Position numbers and translations under genes: made by a program. From contig SFPF01000075.1 in the NCBI GenBank assembly GCA_004552155.1, forward strand, positions 1-9,428: a stretch of DNA of 9,428 nt, written 5' to 3'. The notes below the pieces were generated by a model. That model was not told the origin of the DNA. It did no database searches and worked only from the letters and a program-made list of their open reading frames with translations. Positions 1 to 5,231 of this stretch are shown here, one piece after another. Positions within the stretch are counted from its first letter, which is position 1. Every line of letters starts with the position of its first letter. The DNA comes from Bacteroidales bacterium. Lineage in GTDB: Bacteria; Bacteroidota; Bacteroidia; Bacteroidales; Bacteroidaceae.

Positions 1-55
1 CCGTCCGCGCCGATGGTACTGCAGACCCGCGGGAGAGTAGGTCGCCGCCAGCTTT
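1..55 (+). rRNA. rrf: 5S ribosomal RNA, 3' end (partial)
   Basis: The first ~55 bases match the conserved 3' half of bacterial 5S rRNA: a GCGCCGATGGTACTGC segment, then GGGAGAGTAGGTCGCCGCCAG, the usual end of the molecule. The 5' part lies outside the window, so this is the tail of an rRNA operon running on the plus strand. The exact 3' end is estimated. A terminator follows about 10 bases later, as expected for the last gene of an rRNA operon. Confidence 0.9.
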
Positions 56-65
56 TAGATGAAAG

Positions 66-107
66 AACCTGCATTTGTAATAAAATACGGATGCAGGTTT
101 TTTTTTT
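66..107 (+). terminator. Rho-independent terminator of the rRNA operon
   Basis: A 9-bp perfect stem (AACCTGCAT at 66-74 and ATGCAGGTT at 91-99) encloses a 16-base loop and runs into ten consecutive T (98-107). It lies just after the 5S rRNA 3' end, so it most likely ends rRNA operon transcription. Confidence 0.88.
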
Positions 108-126
108 CGTCTTATTCATGCATAAT

Positions 127-158
127 AAAAATCCCGACAGAATTCTGCCGGGATTTTT
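127..158 (-). terminator. Bidirectional terminator after rubrerythrin gene
   Basis: A hairpin with arms AAAAATCCCG (127-136) and CGGGATTTTT (149-158) has the self-complementary core CAGAATTCTG inside and one A/C mismatch. Both arms carry A/T tails, so it gives a T run on either strand. On the minus strand it sits 29 bases after the rbr stop codon and probably terminates rbr. On the plus strand it would back up the rRNA terminator. Confidence 0.85.
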
Positions 159-187
159 ACTATTGAGTTGTAATCAGAGATAATCGA

Positions 188-730
188 TTAGTAGTTTTCA
201 GCGTTAAGCTGGAAATAGCTTTGGGGATGAGCACAAACGGGGCACATTTCGGGGGCTTTCTTGCCGATTACGATATGGCCGCAGTTGGCACACTGCCAGA
301 CGCAATCGCCATCGCGAGAGAATACAACGGCATCCACAATATTCTTAAGGAGCTTGCGATAACGTTCTTCGTGATGCTTTTCAATAGCACCTACCATTTC
401 AAACTTGTCTGCAATTTCAGGGAAACCTTCTTCTCGGGCAGTCTTAGCAAAGCCGGCATACATATCCGTCCATTCGTAGTTCTCGCCTTCTGCTGCATCT
501 GCAAGGTTTGCTTTTGTGCCAGGAATAGCACCGCCGTGCAGGAGTTTAAACCAAATCTTAGCGTGCTCTTTCTCGTTGTGAGCGGTCTCTTCAAAGATGT
601 TTGCCATCTGAACATAACCGTCTTTCTTTGCCTTAGAAGCATAGTACTGGTACTTCGTGTGTGCCTGCGATTCGCCGGCAAATGCAATTTGCAGATTCTT
701 TTCCGTCTGCGTTCCTTTCAATTCTTTCAT
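188..730 (-). CDS. rbr: Rubrerythrin
   Basis: Non-haem iron peroxidase that reduces hydrogen peroxide to water in the cytoplasm of anaerobes, using electrons passed through its rubredoxin-like domain. The 180 residues show the two-domain layout. The N-terminal ferritin-like four-helix domain carries the di-iron ligands: E20, E53 with H56 (ExxH), E83 and E86 in the GENYEW motif, and E117 with H120 (second ExxH). The C-terminal rubredoxin-like domain has C147-x-x-C150 and C163-x-x-C166. All ligands of the classical family are present and the length is close to the usual ~190. It starts 41 bases after the end of nagA on the same strand, with no terminator and no obvious TAnnTTTG promoter between, so cotranscription with nagA is possible. 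A two-way terminator follows. Peroxide control through the nearby oxyR is plausible but unseen. Confidence 0.96.
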   Translation of the reverse strand: MKELKGTQTEKNLQIAFAGESQAHTKYQYYASKAKKDGYVQMANIFEETAHNEKEHAKIWFKLLHGGAIPGTKANLADAAEGENYEWTDMYAGFAKTAREEGFPEIADKFEMVGAIEKHHEERYRKLLKNIVDAVVFSRDGDCVWQCANCGHIVIGKKAPEMCPVCAHPQSYFQLNAENY

Positions 731-771
731 TTGTGTGTTGGGATTAGGTTAGTATTAATAAATAGTTCTAT

Positions 772-1929
772 TTACAATTCATTGCGCACGATGCGACCCA
801 TTTGCATCACGAACGTGAGTTCTTGAGCTTTGTCGAAGAAAATGATGTCGGCATCCTTGCCTTTTTCAAGTGAGCCCTTGCGGTCGTAAACACCCATGAT
901 TTTGGCAGGCGTTTCGCTGATCATGCGGCAAGCGTCTTCCATCGGAATTCCGGCCTGCTGCACGCAAGTGCGTACGAGGCGGTCCATCGTGGCGATGCTG
1001 CCTGCAAGGGCGGAGCGGTCGGCCAGTTTACAAACGCCGTCTTCAAGCACCACGCGCGGGTCGAATGCTGTGTCGTCCTTGCTGGCTGCGCAGGCGAGGG
1101 CGTCGGTGATGAGTGCTGTGCGCTCCACGCCTTTAATTTGGTAAATCATGCGCAGCATCACGGGCGGCACGTGTATACCGTCGGCAATCATCTCCACCGT
1201 CATGTTTTCGAGGGCGAAGATGCTTTCCACAGTGCCCGTTTCCTTGAACTCGCGGTTCTTGTAAACTACGGGCATAGCGTTGTAGAAGTGTGTGGCGTGG
1301 GTCATGCCGAGTTCGTTGGCGGCAGCTACTTCGTCGTATTTGGCGCGTGTATGTCCGATGCTGGGCAGGACGCCGTGCTTGCAGCAGCACTTGATAAACT
1401 CATGCGAGCCTTCCAGTTCGGGAGCCTCGTCCCAGCGCTTCAGGCACGGCCATTTTTCGAGCAGGTACTCGTATTCCTCTTTTACAGGTGCTTTAATCCA
1501 TTCAGGAATTTGCGCGCCGGCTTGTTTGGGGTTGAAGTATGGGCCTTCGAGGTGCAGACCGAGTATAGGGCTGTTAGGCTCTGCCATCAGTTTCGTGCAG
1601 GTTTCGCAAGCCTTCTCAATCATAGGCACTGTGGAGGAAGAGAGGGTGGGGAAGATGCTCGTCGTGCCGTATTGCATGTGCGCATCAATCGCTACGCGGA
1701 AAGCCTCTTCTTCGCCTTCCATAAAGTCGCGTCCGCCGCCGCCGTGCACGTGCATTTCGATGCCGCCCGGCACGATGTCGCAGCCTTTTGCGTCAATGAT
1801 TTCTGCTCCCTCGATAGCGAAGTTATTGTTGCTAACTTCGGCGATTTTGCCGTCTTCCACGATAACCGAGCCGCCTTCAAGCCAACCTTGGGGCGTGAGA
1901 ATGCGGCCATTGATGATTTGTTTGAACAT
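772..1929 (-). CDS. nagA: N-acetylglucosamine-6-phosphate deacetylase
   Basis: Hydrolyses GlcNAc-6-phosphate to glucosamine-6-phosphate and acetate in amino-sugar catabolism and cell-wall recycling. The amidohydrolase barrel is evident. With the chosen start the protein has 385 residues, with the HxH pair H60/H62 in GGIEMHVHGG, metal ligand E128 in LHLEGPYF, H193 in SIGHT, H214 in THFYNAM, and catalytic D276 in LITDA. These match the family's active-site order. An in-frame ATG nine codons upstream (1956) is rejected: the predicted promoter at 1970-2000 would leave almost no leader, and family members begin near MFKQIINGRI. No Shine-Dalgarno site is visible, as is normal in Bacteroidota. rbr follows 41 bases downstream. 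No other amino-sugar genes (nagB, nagE) are in the window. Confidence 0.95.
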   Translation of the reverse strand: MFKQIINGRILTPQGWLEGGSVIVEDGKIAEVSNNNFAIEGAEIIDAKGCDIVPGGIEMHVHGGGGRDFMEGEEEAFRVAIDAHMQYGTTSIFPTLSSSTVPMIEKACETCTKLMAEPNSPILGLHLEGPYFNPKQAGAQIPEWIKAPVKEEYEYLLEKWPCLKRWDEAPELEGSHEFIKCCCKHGVLPSIGHTRAKYDEVAAANELGMTHATHFYNAMPVVYKNREFKETGTVESIFALENMTVEMIADGIHVPPVMLRMIYQIKGVERTALITDALACAASKDDTAFDPRVVLEDGVCKLADRSALAGSIATMDRLVRTCVQQAGIPMEDACRMISETPAKIMGVYDRKGSLEKGKDADIIFFDKAQELTFVMQMGRIVRNEL

Positions 1930-1969
1930 AGTATTTAGTTTGAAGTTTACGTGCAAAGTGCATTTACTG

Positions 1970-2000
1970 CAAAATTATGCAACATTAGGGAGAAACTCAA
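1970..2000 (-). promoter_or_regulatory. Bacteroidota-type promoter of nagA
   Basis: Read on the minus strand, TTG (2000-1998) is followed by exactly 20 bases and then TAATTTTG (1977-1970), a full match to the -7 box TAnnTTTG of the Bacteroidota primary sigma factor. Transcription should start near 1963, giving a leader of about 34 bases to the ATG at 1929. The geometry is the same as in the promoter at 2718-2748. Confidence 0.75.
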
Positions 2001-2052
2001 CTTTTGCGGGCTGTTTTTTGATTTATCTCGTAAGAAAATCCACTATTATAAA

Positions 2053-2081
2053 TATGGGATGCCCGTTTGGAGCATCCCATA
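2053..2081 (-). terminator. Hairpin terminator after the PTPS-like gene
   Basis: A perfect 10-bp stem, TATGGGATGC (2053-2062) with GCATCCCATA (2072-2081), and a 9-base loop begin about 20 bases after the stop codon of the PTPS-like gene. The minus-strand continuation is A/T-rich (TTTATAATAG) but without a pure T run, so termination is probable rather than certain. Confidence 0.62.
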
Positions 2082-2100
2082 AGTTTGCAAGTCGTTGCGA

Positions 2101-2667
2101 TTAGTGCTTTTTGTAACCGCATTTCGGGCAAACGCCGTCATCGTTGAGGGCGATGCCGCAGAGCGGGCAGCGGTCGATACTCTTGGTTACGGGGAATTCG
2201 GCCGTGGCAGCGTTCACGCCGCTCGTAAACGTAATCTTGGCGATGTTGAGTTTGTCTTTCAGCAGGTCGTAAACCATCTTGATCATACCTTCCACCGTCA
2301 TCGTTTCCTTAGTCACCACAAGGCGGCAGTCGGGATAAGCCGTGCAAAGCTCGGTCTTGAAGGCCTCGCCTTTCATCGTGTTCTGCGGGTGTCCGTTCTT
2401 GATGCCTTGCTTCTCGTAAACGTCGAGGATGGCGGGCAGCAGCGGGTCGTCTTGGCGGAGCACGAGCGCGTGGTCAAAGTTTTTGAGCACGCTCCAAGCC
2501 ACCTTTTGGATTTCGTTGCAGGGGTAAACCATGTTCACGCCCGGTTCTACGCTGTCTTCCACTTCAAGCGTCAGCACGCCCGTGTGTCCGTGGAGGTACT
2601 GTGCTTCGCCCTTAAAGCCGTAAAAGCGGTGGGCGTACTGGATGTCGAATGTTGTGATGCTTCTCAT
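2101..2667 (-). CDS. Divergent QueD/6-pyruvoyl-tetrahydropterin synthase superfamily protein with C-terminal zinc ribbon
   Basis: 188 residues. Residues 1-160 fit the tetrahydropterin synthase fold: zinc ligands H13 (YAHRF) and H26/H28 (LHGH), the catalytic Asp-His pair D65/H66 (FDHAL), and E126 where PTSE lies in QueD. Two key positions differ from E. coli QueD. The catalytic cysteine four residues before HGH is A22, although E21 is next to it, and the pterin-binding glutamate near the C-terminus aligns with S149. There is also an insertion around residues 73-115. Residues 165-185 form a zinc ribbon with CxxC pairs C167/C170 and C180/C183. Canonical QueD is about 120 residues and lacks this tail. 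The fold assignment is firm, but the reaction is not: 6-carboxytetrahydropterin synthesis for queuosine should not be assumed. It is divergent from oxyR, with its own promoter and terminator. Confidence 0.82.
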   Translation of the reverse strand: MRSITTFDIQYAHRFYGFKGEAQYLHGHTGVLTLEVEDSVEPGVNMVYPCNEIQKVAWSVLKNFDHALVLRQDDPLLPAILDVYEKQGIKNGHPQNTMKGEAFKTELCTAYPDCRLVVTKETMTVEGMIKMVYDLLKDKLNIAKITFTSGVNAATAEFPVTKSIDRCPLCGIALNDDGVCPKCGYKKH

Positions 2668-2717
2668 GTCTGTTGTTTTTTTGAGGGGTTAATACTTGCT
2701 TTTGTTCTTTTCCACTG

Positions 2718-2748
2718 CAAAGATATTTCTGTTTGAATTATCTTGCAA
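2718..2748 (-). promoter_or_regulatory. Bacteroidota-type promoter of the PTPS-like gene
   Basis: On the minus strand TTG (2748-2746), a 20-base spacer and TATCTTTG (2725-2718) match the TTG-N20-TAnnTTTG pattern. The start of transcription would fall near 2711, leaving a leader of about 44 bases rich in A and C before the ATG at 2667, with no Shine-Dalgarno site. The spacer contains AAGATAAT (2744-2737), which also occurs in the oxyR promoter spacer. Confidence 0.75.
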
Positions 2749-2793
2749 CAGAAAAAATATATTTCATGATAGATTTTTTCAATAATAAGCCGT

Positions 2794-2821
2794 TTTGCTT
2801 CTAAGATAATGCCTAACTTTG
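2794..2821 (+). promoter_or_regulatory. Promoter of oxyR
   Basis: TTTG (2794-2797) and TAACTTTG (2814-2821), the latter a full TAnnTTTG match, are separated by 16 bases, slightly shorter than usual. Transcription would begin near 2828, about 16 bases before the ATG at 2844. An inverted repeat, AACTTTG-C-CAAAGTT (2815-2829), overlaps the -7 box and predicted start, where a bound protein could block transcription. Confidence 0.65.
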
Positions 2822-2843
2822 CCAAAGTTGATACAGATAATAT

Positions 2844-3770
2844 ATGACTTTACAGCAACTTGAATACGTGCTTGCCGTGGATAGATGCAAGCACTTTGGT
2901 CGCGCTGCCGATGAGTGCCGCGTGTCGCAGCCCACGCTTAGCGCAATGGTGCAGAAACTCGAAGCAGAGCTGGGCGCAAAGATTTTCGAGCGTACCGCCC
3001 ACGCCGTCAGCACCACCGCGCTGGGGCAGAAAATCGTGGCAAAAGCCCGTGAAACGCTCTTTGCTGCCGATAGCATCAGGCACATAGTGGCAGAAGAGCG
3101 CAGCGATGTAGGCGGCACCTTCCGCCTCGGCATACTTCCCACCATAGCCCCTTACCTGCTGCCGCGCTTCTTCCCGAAACTCTGCGCCACCCACCCCGAA
3201 CTCGACCTGCGCGTCACAGAACTAAAAACCGCCCAACTCAAAGAAGCCCTTGCAGACCACAAAATCGATGCCGCCATACTCGTGGCAACGGGCGACCTCG
3301 GCGGCTTCGATGCCGAAACGCTCTATTTCGAGCAGTTCATGGCGTACGTTTCGCGCGGCGACCAGCTTTTCGACCATAGCAGTATCAAGACGGCCGACCT
3401 CGTGGACGAACCTTTGTGGCTTTTGGACGAGGGACACTGCTTCCGCGACCAGCTCGTCAAGTTCTGCAACCTCAAGTCCGCGCGGCAGAGCAAACGCACC
3501 TACACCCTCGGCAGCATCGAAACCTTTATGCGCATGGTTGAGAGCGGTCAGGGCGTTACGTTTATTCCCGAACTGGCTTTGCAGCAACTCTCCGCCGACC
3601 AGCGGCAGCTCGTCCGCCCGTTTGCCATACCCATTCCCACGCGCGAAATCCTGCTGCTCACTGCGCCCGGCTTTGTCCGCAACGCCCTGCGCAGCCTTTT
3701 GGCCGAGAGTGTGCGTAAGGCTGTGCCCAAGGAAATGCTCAAAATGAACAACACCGAGCAAAGGATTTGA
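2844..3770 (+). CDS. oxyR: OxyR, peroxide-sensing LysR-type transcriptional regulator
   Basis: Cytoplasmic regulator that is oxidised by hydrogen peroxide to an intramolecular disulfide and then activates peroxide-defence genes. The 308 residues have an N-terminal winged helix-turn-helix (about 1-60, with the LysR signature FGRAADECRVSQPTLS at 18-33), a linker helix, and a two-lobed regulatory domain from about residue 90. The redox motif GHCFRDQLVKFC carries C199 and C208, the same numbers as the E. coli sensor pair, which makes this OxyR and not a generic LysR protein. It is the only protein gene in the window on the plus strand. It is divergent from the PTPS-like gene across 176 bases, and rubrerythrin, a typical target class, lies 2 kb away. 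The inverted repeat over its promoter would suit autoregulation, but this is inferred. A hairpin terminator overlaps the stop codon. Confidence 0.95.
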   Translation: MTLQQLEYVLAVDRCKHFGRAADECRVSQPTLSAMVQKLEAELGAKIFERTAHAVSTTALGQKIVAKARETLFAADSIRHIVAEERSDVGGTFRLGILPTIAPYLLPRFFPKLCATHPELDLRVTELKTAQLKEALADHKIDAAILVATGDLGGFDAETLYFEQFMAYVSRGDQLFDHSSIKTADLVDEPLWLLDEGHCFRDQLVKFCNLKSARQSKRTYTLGSIETFMRMVESGQGVTFIPELALQQLSADQRQLVRPFAIPIPTREILLLTAPGFVRNALRSLLAESVRKAVPKEMLKMNNTEQRI

Positions 3771-3790
3771 CCCTTTGCCCGGTGCTTTTA
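3752..3790 (+). terminator. Rho-independent terminator overlapping the oxyR stop codon
   Basis: CACCGAGCAAAGG (3752-3764) pairs with CCTTTGCCCGGTG (3772-3784), a 13-bp stem with one A/C mismatch and a 7-base loop, followed by CTTTTATTATTT. The left arm lies inside the last codons of oxyR and the stop codon is in the loop, so the terminator is built into the end of the coding region. Confidence 0.82.
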
Positions 3791-3794
3791 TTAT

Positions 3795-3875
3795 TTGCAA
3801 AACGCCTGGAAGTGATTGGCTCATTGATTTAGCCTTTCGGCGTATAGGGCGGGCGTTTTGCAAAACGCCCCTACT
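3795..3875. repeat. Palindromic REP-like intergenic element
   Basis: Positions 3851-3870 form a perfect 20-bp palindrome (GGGCGTTTTG followed by its complement), flanked on the right by CTAC. A further copy of its half, TTGCAAAACGCC, occurs at 3795-3806, so a longer hairpin between 3795 and 3864 is also possible. No T run follows, so it is not a simple terminator. Such GTAGGGGCG...CGCCC units resemble dispersed palindromic repeats, but its copy number in this genome cannot be seen here. Confidence 0.55.
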
Positions 3876-3942
3876 CGTGAGACCTGAGATTTCAGTTAAT
3901 CCAACCCACGCGATAATATATATTATATATTGTGCGGCACTA

Positions 3943-4530
3943 TCACTTGGCTAACTCAAACTGAACCCCGTTTTTCTGGCCGCACACAAAGTTGGCAGGG
4001 CGGTTGTCCGGCCCTATCAGATTAGTCATGTAGAGCGGTTCGTTTTCGATAAACAGCGGGCAGTCAAACGTGTAGCCCACGCGCAGTTTGCTGTTTGCAG
4101 CGGCCACTACCTTAAACCTATCGTTGCCCAAATATTCAATCGTCACGTCTCTATCGGGCAACCACGTGAGGCGCAGCCGCTCCTTCGGGCGCAGTTCCTC
4201 TGCCAGAAGCTGCTTCCCAAAAAAGCGCACGCTTTCGCTCTCTTTCAGTTGCCGCTCTTTATTGGTAAAATCCTGCCAACTGCCGTAGCGGGCGTAGCGG
4301 CATAATATGTCGAGAGTAGTTTCGCGCGGTTTGGCATCGCTTTTCACGTAACCGAAAATGCGCTTGAGCGTGGAGGGGTTAATCAGATTGTTCGTGCTGT
4401 GGTAAATGCTTGCGCTAAGCAAGTCGAAGTCTCTTGGCGTTTGCATTTTGCGCCCGCTCACTTCTTCAATCTTGGCTAACAGCGAGCAGATCAGCCTCTC
4501 CTTAGTCTGTTCGTCAGAAAGTTCTACCAT
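3943..4530 (-). CDS. Hypothetical protein, STLKRIxGYV-domain paralog A (putative DNA-binding)
   Basis: I do not recognise a named family. The 195 residues have two parts. The N-terminal ~80 residues carry TPRDFDLLSASIY, then STLKRIFGYV, then TTLDILCRYARYGSWQDF, a helical pattern widespread in uncharacterised Bacteroidota proteins and reminiscent of a repressor-type helix-turn-helix. The C-terminal ~95 residues look all-beta (LRLTWLPDRDVTIEYLGNDR, then KLRVGYTFDCPLFI and PLYMTNLI) and may be a ligand-binding or protein-contact domain. The ATG at 4530 is chosen; a TTG seven codons earlier (4551) is less likely. TAACTTCG at 4639-4632 could be a degenerate -7 box. The next gene upstream encodes a homologous N-terminal domain, so the two arose by duplication or tandem recruitment. 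A role as transcriptional regulator is an inference. Confidence 0.75.
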   Translation of the reverse strand: MVELSDEQTKERLICSLLAKIEEVSGRKMQTPRDFDLLSASIYHSTNNLINPSTLKRIFGYVKSDAKPRETTLDILCRYARYGSWQDFTNKERQLKESESVRFFGKQLLAEELRPKERLRLTWLPDRDVTIEYLGNDRFKVVAAANSKLRVGYTFDCPLFIENEPLYMTNLIGPDNRPANFVCGQKNGVQFELAK

Positions 4531-4593
4531 GCTCTTATACAGTTGCGGCAATACCTTTTTGAGACAATGTCGATTTGTTTTATTTTGAAAATG

Positions 4594-4634
4594 TCGCAGT
4601 CTTATCGGCTTCGCCTCTCCTTAATCGACTGCGA
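4594..4634 (-). terminator. Possible hairpin between the two paralog genes
   Basis: TCGCAGTC (4594-4601) and GACTGCGA (4627-4634) can pair as 8 bp around a 25-base loop that contains a small inner GGC-GAA-GCC hairpin. On the minus strand it starts shortly after the stop codon of the upstream paralog and is followed by CATTTTCAAAATAAAAC. It could end the upstream transcript, but the loop is large and the T run poor, so this is a weak call. Confidence 0.35.
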
Positions 4635-4643
4635 AGTTAAGAA

Positions 4644-5078
4644 TTATTTCGTAAAGAATATCTTATTCCCCCTATTACGGGTTATGTTTATGCCCAAAAT
4701 AATGCACAATTGATACAGTCCCTTCGTGGCACATTCCAGATGCTCAGCCGTTTTCGTCAATATATCTTTCATGTTTGCGTCTCCCTGCGTCTGCTCCATC
4801 ATTTTGCAGTGCTTGCAAAACTCTCGGAAGTCCTTATAGCCGGCAAATTCTGATAAAGTGTTGAGGATAAACGTCGACGGCATATAGTTATTGCCTGCTT
4901 GCACATAGCCGTAGATGCGTTTCATGGTGCTGTTGCTTACAGTCTTGTGCGTTCTTGCTGTAATGATTTTGCAACATTCGGTAAAGTTCTTTGGCGATTG
5001 GAGCGGTGTGCCGTAAATGCCCTCTATCTCCGCTTTCAGGATTGCGAGATAATTTCTTTCCGCTTGTGTTTTTCCCAT
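4644..5078 (-). CDS. Hypothetical protein, STLKRIxGYV-domain paralog B (putative DNA-binding)
   Basis: Unrecognised protein of 144 residues with the chosen start. It shares with the downstream paralog the order SPKNF, then STMKRIYGYV, then a run ending EFAGYKDFREF, so the N-terminal ~85 residues are homologous. Its short C-terminal tail, with TAEHLECATKGLYQLCIILG, is unrelated to the beta domain of paralog A. A longer frame from an ATG at 5177 would add 33 residues; I prefer the ATG at 5078 because the extra segment has no counterpart in paralog A and because TTACTTTG at 5113-5106, seven of eight bases of the -7 box, lies just upstream of it. Composition looks more A/T-rich than the flanking helicase. 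It is separated by 113 bases from paralog A and lies just downstream of the helicase hairpin. Regulatory function is inferred only. Confidence 0.72.
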   Translation of the reverse strand: MGKTQAERNYLAILKAEIEGIYGTPLQSPKNFTECCKIITARTHKTVSNSTMKRIYGYVQAGNNYMPSTFILNTLSEFAGYKDFREFCKHCKMMEQTQGDANMKDILTKTAEHLECATKGLYQLCIILGINITRNRGNKIFFTK

Positions 5079-5195
5079 TTGGACAAGGTTTTTCTTAATC
5101 GCCTGCAAAGTAAAGCATAAACTGCCGATAAACCCTTGTGACTCTTGGTTCAATTTTAGTTCATTTACATGCACCATTTCTTGACATTATCGGCT

Positions 5196-5227
5196 GCGCG
5201 GGCGAATGAATGCGTGTTCGCCCGCGC
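5196..5227 (-). terminator. Strong GC hairpin after the helicase gene
   Basis: GCGCGGGCGAA (5196-5206) and TTCGCCCGCGC (5217-5227) form a perfect 11-bp, very GC-rich stem with a 10-base loop, directly after the helicase reading frames on the minus strand. No T run follows on either strand, so it may stabilise the 3' end of the mRNA or act as a weak terminator. Confidence 0.5.
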
Positions 5228-5231
5228 TGCT

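Noticed and set aside
1138..2104. Two long plus-strand open frames opposite nagA
   Set aside because: They lie over the strongly supported nagA gene, have no promoter and give unrecognisable, Cys/Ser- or His/Val-rich translations.
2095..2736. Plus-strand 213-codon frame opposite the PTPS-like gene
   Set aside because: Antisense shadow; it also covers the minus-strand promoter of that gene.
2749..2793. OxyR operator of the ATAG-type tetranucleotide pattern
   Set aside because: Only an isolated GATAG was found at 2768-2772; the spaced series of half sites seen in enterobacterial OxyR targets is not present.
3913..3926. ATAATATATATTAT palindrome after paralog A
   Set aside because: A perfect 14-bp palindrome, but composed only of A and T in a low-complexity patch, so pairing is weak and chance is likely.
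5079..5177. N-terminal extension of paralog B to an earlier ATG
   Set aside because: The extra 33 residues have no match in paralog A, and the promoter-like TTACTTTG lies inside this segment.
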